Of a DNA stretch of 64,000 nt, positions 1 through 11,870 are shown piece after piece (positions within the stretch are counted from its first letter, which is position 1; each line of letters begins with the position of its first letter). Location of the stretch: positions 102,864,002 through 102,928,001 of the forward strand of contig CM035807.1 in NCBI GenBank assembly GCA_020466095.1, written 5' to 3'. This DNA is from Chlorops oryzae (taxonomy: Eukaryota > Arthropoda > Insecta > Diptera > Chloropidae). The notes under the pieces are model-generated. The model was not told where the DNA came from, did not search any database, and worked only from the letters and a program-made list of their open reading frames with translations. The position numbers and the translations under genes are program-made.

Positions 1-106
1 AAATGTTTCAGAACCGTGAAAATAATATGTAATCAGTGTGTTATGTCTGGAATAATTTATTGTAAAGCTGATTTAAGCAATTAATTATAATTTTTGCTAT
101 TTTCAG

Positions 107-400
107 CTAATAGATGGATGCTCTGATCCAGTTAGCCTATTCCAAGAAGTAATCCAGCTATGTTTTTTCTCTATTACGATTTTAAATCCATTCTTATCGG
201 CTTGGGAGCTATGGGATCACGTAAAAAGAGTTGAAAAAGCCGCCCAATTTTTGAGATTTTTGCAATTTTCAGGTACCAGATGGACTTTCCTCGGATCAGT
301 CAGTGCTACAACTATTTTGTTCAAATCCTTGTTACAGACAGAGAAATATAAAATATTAAACAGTTTACGAGATACAGTCATAAGTAAGTGCGCAACTTAA
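107..400 (+). CDS. 3' terminal coding part of an unidentified gene (partial)
   Basis: After a pyrimidine-rich stretch ending in CAG at 106, a reading frame stays open for 97 codons and stops at TAA 398-400. AATAAA follows at about 644-649, so this looks like the last coding part and 3'UTR of a + strand gene whose body lies left of the window. The protein has a hydrophobic piece (ITILNPFLSAWELW) and ends in a basic, helical tail (LLQTEKYKILNSLRDTV). An internal TTTTCAG at about 273-280 could be a second acceptor, in which case only the part after it is exonic. I do not recognise the family. Reading frame and poly(A) signal are seen; gene status is inferred. Confidence 0.45.
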   Translation, partial: LIDGCSDPVSLFQEVIQLCFFSITILNPFLSAWELWDHVKRVEKAAQFLRFLQFSGTRWTFLGSVSATTILFKSLLQTEKYKILNSLRDTVISKCAT

Positions 401-650
401 TTCTCGGCCACACATTTTCAGATCGACCTAAAATTGACCTGCAGGGAATCTGACAAAAACAAATACAGGGAGTTGCTACATTCCATAAATACTTTCAGGA
501 ACCTTATTTGTTGCATCATGTTATCCTTATTTTCATTGAAATTAATTGGGCCTAAGCTGAACATCTTGAGGGAATTTGAGTTCATTTAGATTAGAGCCTT
601 GTATATTGTACCCACCTGAATGAGTCGTTTGCCATTGTAATCAAATAAAT

Positions 651-3600
651 ATGAATTCCCTTTATAAAATCGCCTCTCCATGCTATTATATGTACATATT
701 TTCGTAATTTACTTCCATGCAACGAAAAGGGAAGAAAAAAAAATTTTTTTTAAACCCATTTAAACTCCTCTTCCTTTTTCTGTTTTGGCTCTTGACTTTT
801 ATTTTCCTGTCTGCGCCTATTACCTTCATTCGTTGTAACTCTGGTAACTCCTCATTGCAGTTGATTTTACTTCGATGGGACTGACTCTTTGCACACACAA
901 ATGACACATAAAATGCTTAGTACAGACAACGAAACGATGTCATTACCATAAAGGACTTCCCTTGGGTGTTTTGTGCAGCAACAATGGATCATAAATTTAT
1001 ATTTGCCAGGGCAAAAAACAAAAGTGAAACTTTAGAAAACAAAAGTGACTCCGGGAGACGGGAAGAAAGATCATATTTACGGAATGGAATGTTAGGATAA
1101 ACCAATTTTAAAGTACGGCTCTTCTCAGAGTGTCCTTGGGCTCAGACAAACAATTTTTTCCGTCAAAAATAAGTTTTTTTTTTAACCCTGTGAATTAACA
1201 CTTTTATAAACAAAGATAAATGTTTTGAGTCAAGACCAAATGAGCTGTATATGAATTGAGTTTCGAATTGTTCAAATTAAATTAATTAAATATTCCGTAA
1301 ATATTTTCGCATTTTGTAATTCCGAACGGACTCAATTAAACACATTTCATGTTCGCCTCAGAACAAAAAACAAAAAAAAAATGTTAATTATTTGCACAGC
1401 AAAGTGTAATTTCATTTTTCAATATAACCAATCACAACGATTGTCAGCTGGCTGGATTCTACCTTTAGGCGGTTTCCATTGAAGTGATTTTTTTCATTTC
1501 GTATTAACCGCGTTGAAATTACGCAGAAAAACAAAAAACCATTCAGAGTCTGAAAAATGAGTGTACGTTCTCATTATAATAACGAAGTAAAAAAAAATCG
1601 AGTAAAAATCTGTGAAAATGAAGCAAAATCGAGTGAGCTACCGAAATAATGAAATTAATTTTTCAAAACAGGCGCCCGAGCACGGACGCACGCACGAAGG
1701 CACACATGCACACACGCATGAAAATATACAATATTTTTCCGCAAAAGTAGGAATTACTCAAATGAGATTGTATGAGGATTGTGCTTTCGAGATTTACTTC
1801 ATGGCAGTTGCTCAAGCTTTCAGGCTTAAAATGTTGTACATGAAGCGGCTTTAAAAAATTCATTGTTGTGTTTTTTTTTTGGGCAATAAATACTAAAATT
1901 TATTTGCTTAAAAAATTTTTAAATTTATTCAATTTTCTAATTTGATTAATTGAATATTCATATTACCAGCGAAGCTTGAAATATTTTCCAATATTCAAAA
2001 TATTGCCTATTCGCCACAAAATATGCTAAAATTTGTAGGTGCCGGCGTGTTTGCCTTGTTTGTCTTTCTTCCCAGCAGTAATTGTAACTATTCCTCAACA
2101 ACTGTTTTTAGCGAACACCTACGGCATGGAAAAATTTGTTCACCTAACAGAGGTGTTCGCTTAAGAGGGAACTATCTGAGAATCATGAACACTAGAGCAT
2201 TTCTAAAAAGTGTCCGGAAGGCGAAAGTACACTGTACTACCAAACTATTTTCAAATATCATTACCAGAAAAAGTCCCTCTTGATTCGTCAACCATTGCAA
2301 TAAGCTGTCTTTTTAACCCTCTGCAGCTGACTTGGTCTAATTTTAACAATATAACTGAAGTGGGGCTTACCAGACGTCTCGTCTCTAAACTGATTTTCTT
2401 CTCGAGATTCTTAGTTGGAGCGTTCTTGGCCTTATTTCTTATAATAGCAGACAGTTTCAAGCCCAAAAAAAAGGATAAAAATTTGAAATAAAATGCATTT
2501 TTTTAAGAGAGCACAAGGACCGTAATTTGGGTTTTACAAAAGCTCGCAAAATTTTCTGTTTTTCGGGGTTTGCCAGACTACGACGTCAGAAACAGAGGAT
2601 TAAGTTGAAAGTAGTTTTCTTTAAAAAATAACAATCGATTTTTAACTATTCCAAAGAGTAGACCATTTGTAGTCATTTGGGGGTCAATTGTCCAATTCAG
2701 TCCCTGGTTAGCTATTGTAAAATAAATCAGAAACTCTAAATAGACCTCCTATAGATAGCACCATAGTAGACCATAGTTTCTCGACCTTCTGCCCATACTC
2801 AAAGTGCACTCGACTCTCATAGATGGATTTTCGTATTGATTTTGCCTATTCACCCTTCTAGTATTCCAGGTATGCTCCCTTTTAGTGGTGTAACCCTCTC
2901 ATTTCAGTAGGGCAATGTATGGTAGTGGCTATGTTTGTTATTTGTGTGGATATAAAATTTGAAATTGAATACCCGAAATACTGTGTAGATTAAATGTGCA
3001 CATGGGTTTGTAAGTGCAGCAGTGGAGAAAATTTTGATTGGAAAACAAAATCGGTATCACCATTTATTAGTAAAATTATAATTGAATATAAATTTCAAAA
3101 ACGTCCGAGTGCGGGATGATTTATTTTTTTTCATTAATATTACGGAAATATATGGAAAAAATTTTTTTTTCCAGATCGTAATTTACACACACACACGTTT
3201 CAGCCTGTACGATGAAAGAGAAAATATTTACATCAATGACTTTTTTCTTCTTCTCAAACAAAGAATTGAGAATTGACAGCCTGGGCTGGGTAAAATTACA
3301 TTTCCGTAAGGTCAAATTAAAGAGTCCTTTGTGACGATACCCAATCTCTCCTTAGATATAAGCTTGTGGATGTTTGAACGTCAGCATGTGTATATGGACC
3401 CCTCATTTATTAAACCATTAAAGCCTTTTAATGGAATAAGGAAAACTCAATGGGGGAATTCAGCCGACACCAGCTATCGATTTGAAGAAGGAAAAGGGAT
3501 ATTTTGTATAATAAACTGTAAGTATTTCGCTACGTACAAGCTATTACGGCTCTCAGGATGAATGTATCAATGGAGTCGTTGAATTTAGCAAAAAATATTT

Positions 3601-4010
3601 TACTTCAATGAAGCATTGAATGTAATTTATAATCCTTCCTTTTTCTAATATCATCAGTGGCAAAATTATGCTTCCGATGTAATTCGCCGCAAAAAAAAAA
3701 TCTTCAACCCTTTCTTCACCAAGAAAATCATGTGGCAAAAAAAAAATTGGTCTCACAATGAACTACAACCGCGTGCTGACTTAAATGAAACTTCCCTTAC
3801 GTAATCCCTATGGCATCAAAACATCACGTTCAAACAATATGTTGCCAGTTTAAATATCTCAATAGATTTGTCATCAATGGACTGTGCGTGTCTCACTTTA
3901 GAATCGAATTTTACTGGAATTTTCAAAACTTTCCCGGCCGGATGTGAACTCGAAGCAATCGAGTGTAACCACAAGAGATTCTTTTATAGACGCACAATTT
4001 TATATGGGAG
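651..4010. other. gene-free AT-rich stretch
   Basis: No coding exon recognised on either strand; the short frames have no splice context or familiar motifs. Poly(A) and poly(T) runs are frequent. The only repeat I could place is the pogo-like remnant around 2105-2260. Confidence 0.5.
2105..2260 (+). repeat. pogo/Tigger-like terminal remnant (copy 1)
   Basis: Contains GAACACTAGAGCATTTC, then a GTGTCCG block and AGTACACTGTA. The same series occurs at about 13590-13810 and, inverted, at 17396-17600. In the best copies it reads CGTTTAAGAGGAATGTCCG followed by GAGAGTACACTGTA. Ends of the form CAGTGTAC-TCTC-TTAAGCGGACA resemble pogo-type transposon termini. Class is inferred from the end motif only. 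Confidence 0.4.
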
Positions 4011-4179
4011 CATGACATGATATTGCGGAATTGGTTGAGATGCCAACTTACGATGTGAGAGGCTCTGGGTTCAACTCCCAGCTCGGACGTCGCTCTTTCG
4101 GTTTCTGTTCTTCTTTGTTTTCCAAGTTCTCATGGTATCACCCTCGGTGGCAGCCACACTAACCAACCACCCATGACAT
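4011..4179 (+). repeat. tRNA-derived SINE, copy 1, with target-site duplication
   Basis: A pol III style head is visible: an A-box-like TGGTTGAGATG at about 4032 and a B box GGTTCAACTCC at 4068-4078. The tail carries GGTATCACCC and GGCAGCCAC, shared with the SINEs at 19.7-21.06 kb and 29.6 kb. The body is about 4019-4171, flanked by the direct repeat CATGACAT (4011-4018 and 4172-4179). Short length, split promoter and flanking duplication support a SINE rather than a tRNA gene. Confidence 0.75.
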
Positions 4180-5147
4180 CCTATTTATAAAATCTTTTTT
4201 CAATCAAAAATCAATCCTGAACTAATTTAATCGCTGCACATCACAGTTTAACGTCCAAGCCTTTACATTACATTCCACCGGATTTTCACTACTCTTTCAC
4301 ATTTATTAATCTGGAAGCGAGAAAAAAAATAACCTTTAAGCCTCACTAATTACGATCAAGCGATATAAATAATTTTTGGTCAACCATATTTAATTTCATA
4401 TGATATTTAATATTTGTATTGTACATTTTGCAATTCTATCGAAATCGCATATAAGCCGAATTAATTTATGCAAATTTAATTTGAAAAACAAACGCTTTAA
4501 TATCAATAAAATCCTTTAGCTGTGCGACTGCAATAGGATTATATTCAAATAAATAAATAGCGCAAATGATTTCTCGCAATATCGTAATTTGCATTCGGAA
4601 ATCTGTTCTGCCGGGCATCGTCGTGCAAGCAGCTGCACGTCGGCAAACTTGTCAGACTCAATCAACAGCAAACGGCAATCATTTATATTCTGTTCTGTCG
4701 GTACGTATTTAATTTATTTCGTCATGCTGGCGGACAAGAGCAGACAATTTAATGACAATCTTTAAATCAATTCGTTAGACACACAAAAATCGATGGACAA
4801 AAATCATAGCCCAACGATAACAGTTTCATTTCATTCATTTTGAATGTCCTTTGATTTTGATTTTAATTTTAATTTAATAAAGGAGTTCTTTATTTTTTTT
4901 TGTTTTTCTTGTTCGTGCAGGCGAATACATTGGAAAGAGTCCTTCGAAAGAATTGCAAATTATTATTATAAGTACTTCATCGCTAAGCCGTGAGGCAACA
5001 GTTTAAGTTGTTATCCACTTAACGACGTTGCATGTTAGGCTGTTGTAATGTTTTTAATCCTAAATGTCCTTTTGCCTTGAACGTCAGTCAGTTTTATGCA
5101 GCTCCCCGCTGTGAGGGTGGGCTTTACAAAACTACACACAGAGAGGT
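4180..5147. other. gene-free AT-rich stretch
   Basis: No coding exon, tRNA or recognisable transposon ends. There is a mildly GC-richer patch at 4600-4700. Confidence 0.5.
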
Positions 5148-5455
5148 ACACAGAGAAAAAAATCGACCAGAAAACTGGTTAAATCAAAAGGAAAAACATA
5201 CAAAAAGGCTTCAACAAGGAGTATTTTTAATTTTAACAATTTTTCTTGTTGGAAAAAATAAAGATTTTCTTTTGAATCAACTATGTATGTATTGGTATTT
5301 CAGGTTGAATTGACATGATAATTTTCAAAACTGGATTTTAATTTAAATTGTTGAACTAACCACGGACATAATTGAAATGACAAGATAATTTTTAAAATAA
5401 ATCAAAAATTTCATAGTACACCTAAATAGAAAGAAGAAATGTTCAAATAAATTTT
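5148..5455 (+). repeat. dispersed repeat family B, copy 1
   Basis: Begins ACACAGAGAAAAA, continues with CCAGAAAACTGGTTAAATC, and includes a shared tail CACGGACATAATTGAAATG. A copy in the same orientation lies at 60447-60740 and matches for about 270 bp with small differences. No coding frame is common to both. Transposon class is undetermined. Confidence 0.6.
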
Positions 5456-5720
5456 AATATCAAGAGGTGTTAAGCCATAAGGCTCATATACCGACTTTGT
5501 TGAATTACCTAGAAAATAGCCTGCACGCCACTTTCCAATTTTTGTTTAATTATAATCGGAGGCTTAAATAGCTCAAATTTTAAGTTTTATTAAAATATTT
5601 TGAAAACAAATACGAATTATACCGAACGTTAAAGGAGATTTATTGAACAGTACTCTCTATACAAGGTAACCCTAAAAATGGACCGACCAAGAATTTCTTT
5701 GAAATTTTGTGCTGCTCGAA
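5456..5720 (-). repeat. dispersed repeat family A, truncated copy
   Basis: Starts with AATATCAAGAGGTGTTAAG followed by CATAAGG and CATATACCG. The same start is seen in the reversed copy at 22366. Only this end is preserved; the right edge is approximate, in sequence resembling the ACCCTAAAAATGGACCGA part of the family. Confidence 0.45.
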
Positions 5721-6344
5721 ATCGAAAGGATAGTGAATTATGTACTGGCCTTCAAAAAACCATGCTGAATTTCGGTGTCAGTGTACTATTTTCAAAACTA
5801 CATGCACGCATTTAATTTTTGGAAATGCATCATGAAGTGGCATTTAATATTTCAAAAACAAATGTACTGAGTTAAATACGAAAACTTACGATTTTAGAGC
5901 AATCTTTTGCTGATATTAGGAAATCAGGATCTATATTGTATTTACCTGTAAAATGGTCACATCAGTCTTGCTAATCGAACTTTAGTTGACTTACTCAACA
6001 GTGGCACGCAATACTTCAAATTCTTCAAAAGGTCAAGATCTTCGAAGTTATATCTGCTTTTGTGCCATTACAGACATTACGCATAATTTGAAGGACATAA
6101 TCTCAAATCGAATCTCTGTGAGTGATTCATTTCTTTATACTTTGTATGGATCGAAACTCGATATTCATGGAGTTGCTGACAAAACAACATACAAACAGAT
6201 AGGTTATACTGAGACATGTCTGTAAGGAGTAAAAAAGGCACTAAAAATGTAGCCAAAAATGCCTTGAGAGAAAATCGCTATAGAGAGAGATTCGTTAGTA
6301 GAGAAATTCGTTATATGTAGATAGTTTCGACTGTATTATTATAT

Positions 6345-6425
6345 TTGAAGCCCTAATAAAACGAATTTTTGAAAAGAAAGTTTTTCTACTTTTTTAATGT
6401 ATGATTCAGTAAAGGGTTAATAAAG
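6345..6425 (+). repeat. solo TTAA-bounded unit related to the 31.6-32.9 kb array
   Basis: Ends in CAGTAAAGGGTTAATAAAG, the junction motif of the array at 31556-32896. One isolated unit is recognisable. It shows that this short sequence is dispersed as well as tandem. Confidence 0.5.
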
Positions 6426-6865
6426 TCATTAAGAGCGAAGAAATTTAATTTATCATGCAATAATGGGGCAATATCAGGAAAAATGATGAAGTTTGAGAAA
6501 AGGCATACAAATTATGAAAGATGTAGCGCGTGAATCATAAGACCCTACTCGAAGCCAAGCGAAGATTATTAGTTGAAATCTTATAGATTATTTAGTGTTT
6601 GTTACCGAACTCCTCCGAAACGGCTGGACCGATTCCTATAAGGACGCATAGAAAGAGATGTGCATATTTTCATTTATTGGTTTTTGACACATTACTTTCA
6701 TCAGAGGCGGTACGGAGCTCACAGGATCAGCTAGTTATTCTCTAAAATACCCGCCTGATTTCACTGTAATTTCTCTTCTATGTGCAAGCGCTCTTTGAAT
6801 TTTTAATCCACTTTATCATCTACTAGGAACTTAACGCGATAACTGTAACTCTAATAGGTACCTAC

Positions 6866-7223
6866 CAGTGCCGGATTAGCCAAGTAGCAAGAGTAGCAAA
6901 TACTACGGGCCCCGCGCCAGTCTTAAGATATGTAAATATCTTAGGTATACATCTAGTGAGGGGTTTGGAGGTTCTAACTAAGGAACACGATGGGTCAAGA
7001 ACGTCTTAATCATCTCACCTTGTTAAATATATGTAGAGCATGATTTGTTTAAAGAAGTCGATATTGAAAGTGCTATCTCTAAATTTGCCCATATTAAATC
7101 GAGAAAAGTTTCTTGTAACAATTTTGTTTTATTTAATACCCTAAGCTTGAGAAGCTAAATCAAACCAAGGGCCCCTTCACAGAATTTGCTACAGGCCCCG
7201 CGCGCTGGCTTAATCCGGCACTG
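6866..7223. mobile_element. hAT-type MITE (358 bp)
   Basis: Termini are an inverted repeat: CAGTGCCGGATTA on the left and TAATCCGGCACTG on the right, perfect over 13 bp. ATAGGTAC occurs at 6854-6861 and again at 7224-7231, an 8 bp duplication as expected for hAT elements, but the left copy is separated from the terminus by four bases (CTAC). Subterminal GGGCCCCGCGCCAG and GCCCCGCGCGCTGG are also near-inverted. No transposase frame remains, so it is non-autonomous. The termini match the decayed coding element at 19746-20893, a likely source family. Confidence 0.8.
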
Positions 7224-7231
7224 ATAGGTAC

Positions 7232-9020
7232 TGCCTAAAAAAAAAAAGCTGCGTTTCAAAACTCTCTCCCTTTGCGATTTTCCTCGATATTCTCGAGCTC
7301 GAGTGTTAAAATAAGATGTAAAAAGTTCCTTAAACTGTAGCAGACACTGTTGCGGAATTGATGCATCATCAGAAACTTTGGCATTTAAATTTTACTCTCT
7401 TGCCCTTTCGCTTCAGACAGCGACGGCGATTGTGAACTTTCAAAGAAAACGAATGAAAAGGACATCTTGAAAGTCACTTTCATAGTTCTCTGTAGAGCTC
7501 GCCAGCATCTTTTTGCCTTTCATTGAAGTTATAATAAATTTGTTTGCTTTCACTTTTATCTTTTCTTTTTTTTTCTCGGCCTCTTTGGTATTTTTTATTT
7601 ATTTTTTTTTTTTTTGCATTTTCAAGTCTTTATTTGCAGTAAAGAATCAAAGTTGAATTGCAAAATAAACTTTTCGAAAGTTTGTCAGTTCCTTTCATTC
7701 ATGCAAGAAAATGCATCGGAGGACTGCATTATTTTATGGTTGAACTCGAGAGCAGAAAAATTTTAACTGCAGACAATTTCACAGATAATTTTTTTCGTCC
7801 TTTTTACCCCTCATTTTTCAAAATGAATTTTTTTTTTTTTTTTGCATTCATTCATAACCGCTGTCCCACTGGTCATGGCTATGGTGCAAAACCAATTTCA
7901 GCTCAAAAACAAACTTGTCCGGAATCAGATTTGCTTTTCCTAATTACATTCTTACGCTTCACATTCTCGGCTTTCTCAGGGGCTTGGAGTCTGCATTAAA
8001 CCCTCTGATGGAATCAAACGTAATATTGCAATTTCTAAAGTAAAATTTCGCACTCTACTTAACATGCTTGGCACCATTAAACCGGAAAATTGAAAAGCGA
8101 AAGGATAACAGTGGGGGGAATTGTGGAATGGAAGGCAGTCATCGTTTTGTATGAAACTTGCTATTTTCTGTGGCGGATAACAGCAGCAGCAACAACAACA
8201 AGTACAGAGCCAACGTAAATCAGAAAATGAGCTTACGATGAAAGGTTAAGTTCGAAAAAAAAAAAAATCCTAATTACATGAAGCGCAACCTTTACGTCAA
8301 ACCTTAGATACCGTCGACAATTGTGTATCGCATTTGGTATCTCGCTTTCTTCGCCTTATCAGACTGTCAGCAATCAGCCATAATCAATAATCACAAAGCT
8401 CATCGATTTACGAAGACGCTCCGAGTCGGAAGGTATGGAATTTCGCTCAGAAAATACTGAAGCTGATTATGCGGAATCAGAAAGCCACATTTAGGTACAC
8501 AATAAACTTAAGAAGCCAATATGGTTTTGTCTGCAGCAAATTCTTTGGTTCGACATTGCGCTTGAATGCCAAAAGTTGCTATGACTATAGACGGACTACC
8601 TACCGCAGAATGAGAAGCTAAGTATGACTTCTGATGTACAGAGATGTTAAATGCTTTGAAAATTCTATCTTAAATTGCATTAAAAAAAATAGAAAGGACA
8701 AACAAGGATCAAAATTCAATTTAATATGGTTTAGTGAAATTAAGAGACGTTTGAGGTATAAAATTGTAATAAAATTGAAAAATCCATGCAATCAAAACGA
8801 ATTAAAGCATTAAAGGATATTATTTATTTAGATTAAAGTAGGCATGTTGCGAATGATCGTATCCTTTCCGAAGACGTGAATCTGCCGCCGAAATTTCATG
8901 AATATCGAAAAGAATACGCTTGCCTCGAACTATGGATGTTTCTCTCTTAGCGTTCTTTTTGGAGGAGTAGACGAAATTTCGCGAGTATTTGAAATTCAGA
9001 ATCCATTTATGGTCCCTTTT
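7232..9020. other. gene-free stretch
   Basis: No gene recognised. Poly(T) tracts occur at 7567-7615 and 7830-7842, and short CAG/CAA repeats near 8182-8200. The longest frames lack splice context or domain motifs. Confidence 0.5.
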
Positions 9021-9024
9021 CTTT

Positions 9025-9960
9025 TTATGATTATATCCGACACACACTGTGTCGAGAGCATATTGCGATTGTGCGGATGTGTGTAACACCCAGAACCGGG
9101 CGAGATAGACCCTGTGTATAGAAGTGATCAGTAGAAGACCAGGAGACTCGATTTAGCCCGCCTGTCTGTCTGTACCATATTTATACAGTTTCTTCCCTGC
9201 TGCATTGAGCCGGCCAGTTTTCTAAGAAGGACTGGCCTTTGACCGGTCCAAATCTTACCGGTTATATTATGACAGTTCGCTCCATAGAAATTGGCTAGCC
9301 GGCGGTCGGTAATAAACGGGTTGGTTTAAGGGTAGTCTGTAAATGACACTTTCATCAACTTAGAATATATATAAGAAATTTGTTGTTTATTTTCCTTATT
9401 TGACTATCCGAAAACCAGACAAAATTACGACAATTGACCCAAAAAAACTAACCTATGATCAGCCGTATTGCGGACTAGTCCCTCCCCAAGGACAGGCCCA
9501 TGTTAAAAAGGTCAGTTGAATACATTAGAAGTGTAACTATGAGAGGAATAGTAGTACTGGTAACATGAAGGACTGACCGAAGGCTACACTTGGGTCAGTC
9601 CATATTACTGCAGGGCTATCAAAAGAGCTGAGTTATTTCGTATGCGTTTTTGTGGGGACATGATTTAAACCAAGTTCGAGAATGGACTAGATTGGACCAT
9701 TTTTATAGGTACTCCCAGTACTAGGGTCTGTTATGTATGAAAAGCACAAAAACTGCTCTTAAACCGGGATTTTTTGAGATCATTTGATGAAATTCTATAT
9801 TATCTGGAAATATTTAAAGGGACAAAATGTAATTTTAGAGAATCAAAAACTTCTTTGAATCGAAAATCTTTCGAGATATTTCAATGAAATTTAGATTTGA
9901 GCATATAAGAATTTATTTAAGCCTCCAATTGAAACATAAAGCTAACCATTTATCTGAGTC
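9025..9960 (+). repeat. dispersed repeat family A, copy split by a MITE
   Basis: The left part (9025-9194) has CCGACACACACTGTGTCG, AACACCCAGAACC and GCCTGTCTGTCTGT. The right part (from 9616) resumes with TATCAAAAGAGCTGAGT and CAGTACTAGGGTCTGTTATG. The same series runs uninterrupted at 11506-11870, so a 421 bp element has been inserted. The right edge is approximate. Confidence 0.65.
9195..9615. mobile_element. MITE with CCCTGCAGTAAT-type ends, copy 1 (421 bp)
   Basis: Bounded by CCCTGCTGCATTGAG and ATTACTGCAGGG. The second copy at 62095-62514 is almost the same length (420 bp) and has the cleaner left end CCCTGCAGTAATGAG. Here it interrupts a family A repeat, so both edges can be read from the break. 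I could not find a convincing target-site duplication, so the superfamily is left open. No coding capacity. Confidence 0.75.
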
Positions 9961-11093
9961 GCATATTTTATTGTCAGGCTCATCTTATTATAGCACCTTA
10001 ACTATTTTAATTTTTAGAATAGTTTAACCATTTAACTTCCACGCTAGATACAACCACTTCTATTGAGTTTCATTGCGTTTTTCTTAAAGGTTAGAAAACA
10101 GGCAAACATTTGTCCGTAAAGGAAATATTTCAGAAATCAATAAAGCTTTCATATGTCAACAAGAACTTCAAAAAACGTGCCAGTCCTATCTTACGCTATG
10201 GACAAAAAAAAAAAAAAAAAACAAATACTATAAGTTCTGATTGGAAGGCTCATCAATGGGAACAACATAATCACGGACATGTTTAAACACTATTGACCAA
10301 CGGTGGCATGAGGCAACATCTTGCTAAAACTCGACTACTTTTGCTCCTAATGCCATTAGAATTTTTGTTTCAATTTCCGTTTGTGTCCTTCCTTCCTTCC
10401 TTTCTTCCTTTCTTCCTTCCTTCCGACGAAATTAGCTCTATTTAGTTAGTTTACTCCTCACACACACAGCTGAGACTAGATTACTTATATTTCTTGTTGT
10501 TGTTGTTGGTTTTTGTTGCCTTCATTGTTAACCATTTCTTGCAAGTTATGTAGGAAAGCCTAAAACTTTGTAGAAGTTAGTCGCTGCGCTGCTGTTTTCC
10601 ACGTGTTCTCGTTTAAGTTAGCCTTAATGCATTAAGCTTTGTTTCATTCTATCATAGGTACATACATATTCCACCTGTCAATATTTATTATCATTTCCAT
10701 TATTTAAACTAACTCTCGGCTGGCTTAATAGTTGAAATTCGATTATTATGTTGATTTTGCAAATGCCTTCCACAACGAGAATAAAGGTGAATTCATGCAT
10801 CATTGAATTATGAATTCTGTTTAAACAGAAGTGCAGTTTACAGGAGATAGCTACATATATAATCACTGTCTTTATGGATATTTATGCCTATGTAAATACG
10901 GAATGAGATTTCGATAAGTAAAGTCTACAAAAAGTTCTTATTGGAAACTTCATTCCATATACTTTAAAGTCTATAAAATGCCCATACAACGCTCTGGTTT
11001 GGTTGAATACTGTGCGAAACATACGAAAAACCATGTATTTAAAATTCTTTCTTTGCCAAAAGATGCTTCCAATGTTATGGAATTTTAGTTTTT
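9961..11093. other. gene-free stretch with simple repeats
   Basis: Contains a CCTT/CTTT microsatellite at about 10388-10424, a (TTG)n run near 10495-10515 and a long A run at 10204-10220. No coding exon recognised. Confidence 0.5.
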
Positions 11094-11095
11094 TA

Positions 11096-11300
11096 CACTG
11101 AAAAAATTTTGCGTCGTTGATTCTACGAAAGCACGTCGTTGAATTTTCTATGACAAAAATCGTTGACTTTACGATAAATGTCGTTGGATCTACGTCTTGA
11201 AAAAAAAAAAGATTTTACGTCGTCCCCTCGTTGATTCTACGTCACTTTTCGTTGATTCTACATCGAATATCGTAGTATTTACTAGGGAATTTTTTTAGTG
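11096..11300. mobile_element. mariner-like MITE made of TTGATTCTACG repeats (205 bp)
   Basis: Ends are CACTGAAAAAATT and AATTTTTTTAGTG, flanked by TA on both sides (11094-11095 and 11301-11302), as expected for Tc1/mariner-type insertion. The inside is a string of degenerate CGTTGATTCTACG motifs. The element at 28143-29315 has the same ends and a related internal motif. Confidence 0.7.
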
Positions 11301-11505
11301 TATCGCTTAATATGCCTCAAGGATAAACAAAATGGAAGCAAACAAATTAGAAAATTCCAAGAAATTCTAATTTGAAGCAATTTTCCTTCTCCGATTAACA
11401 ATGCAATCTAAAACATATTTTTCTGCTTTTAATAAAATCCTTTTGAAACACTTCAGCTGCAGAATTCAAATTTTCAATGGCTTGACTAAAAGCTCGTGCT
11501 TTTGT

Positions 11506-11870
11506 TGTTGTTTTTTTATACCCGACATACCCCGTGTCGATGGTATATTTTGTTTCTGCGTACGTTTGTATATAACACCCAGAACCAAGATAGACCATAC
11601 AAAATATAGAATATATACAAGGAGTTATCAGAGTCATCAGGAAATTCAATTTAGCCATGTCCTTCTGTCTGTCTGTCCGTATACAGCATTCTTATCGAAG
11701 GAATTGAGCTATCTTCAAAATTTAGAACGCATATTGGCAGTGAAAGGAGTAAAAAGGAATTCGACTATGGACCGGTTTCGGCATTTTTAAGGGTACCTCC
11801 AGTACTAGGGTTTATTATGAAATTCACAAAAACTACCCTAAAATCAGAGTTTCTCGAGACTACTTATGTG
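11506..11870 (+). repeat. dispersed repeat family A, near-complete copy
   Basis: Shows the full family series: ATACCCGACATACCCCGTG, AACACCCAGAACCAAG, TTTAGCCATGTCC followed by CTGTCTGTCTGTCC, then CAGTACTAGGGTTTATTATG. The small frames on both strands here are by-products of the repeat. Class unknown; the CTGTC runs and the near-palindrome at the end are its hallmarks. Confidence 0.65.
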
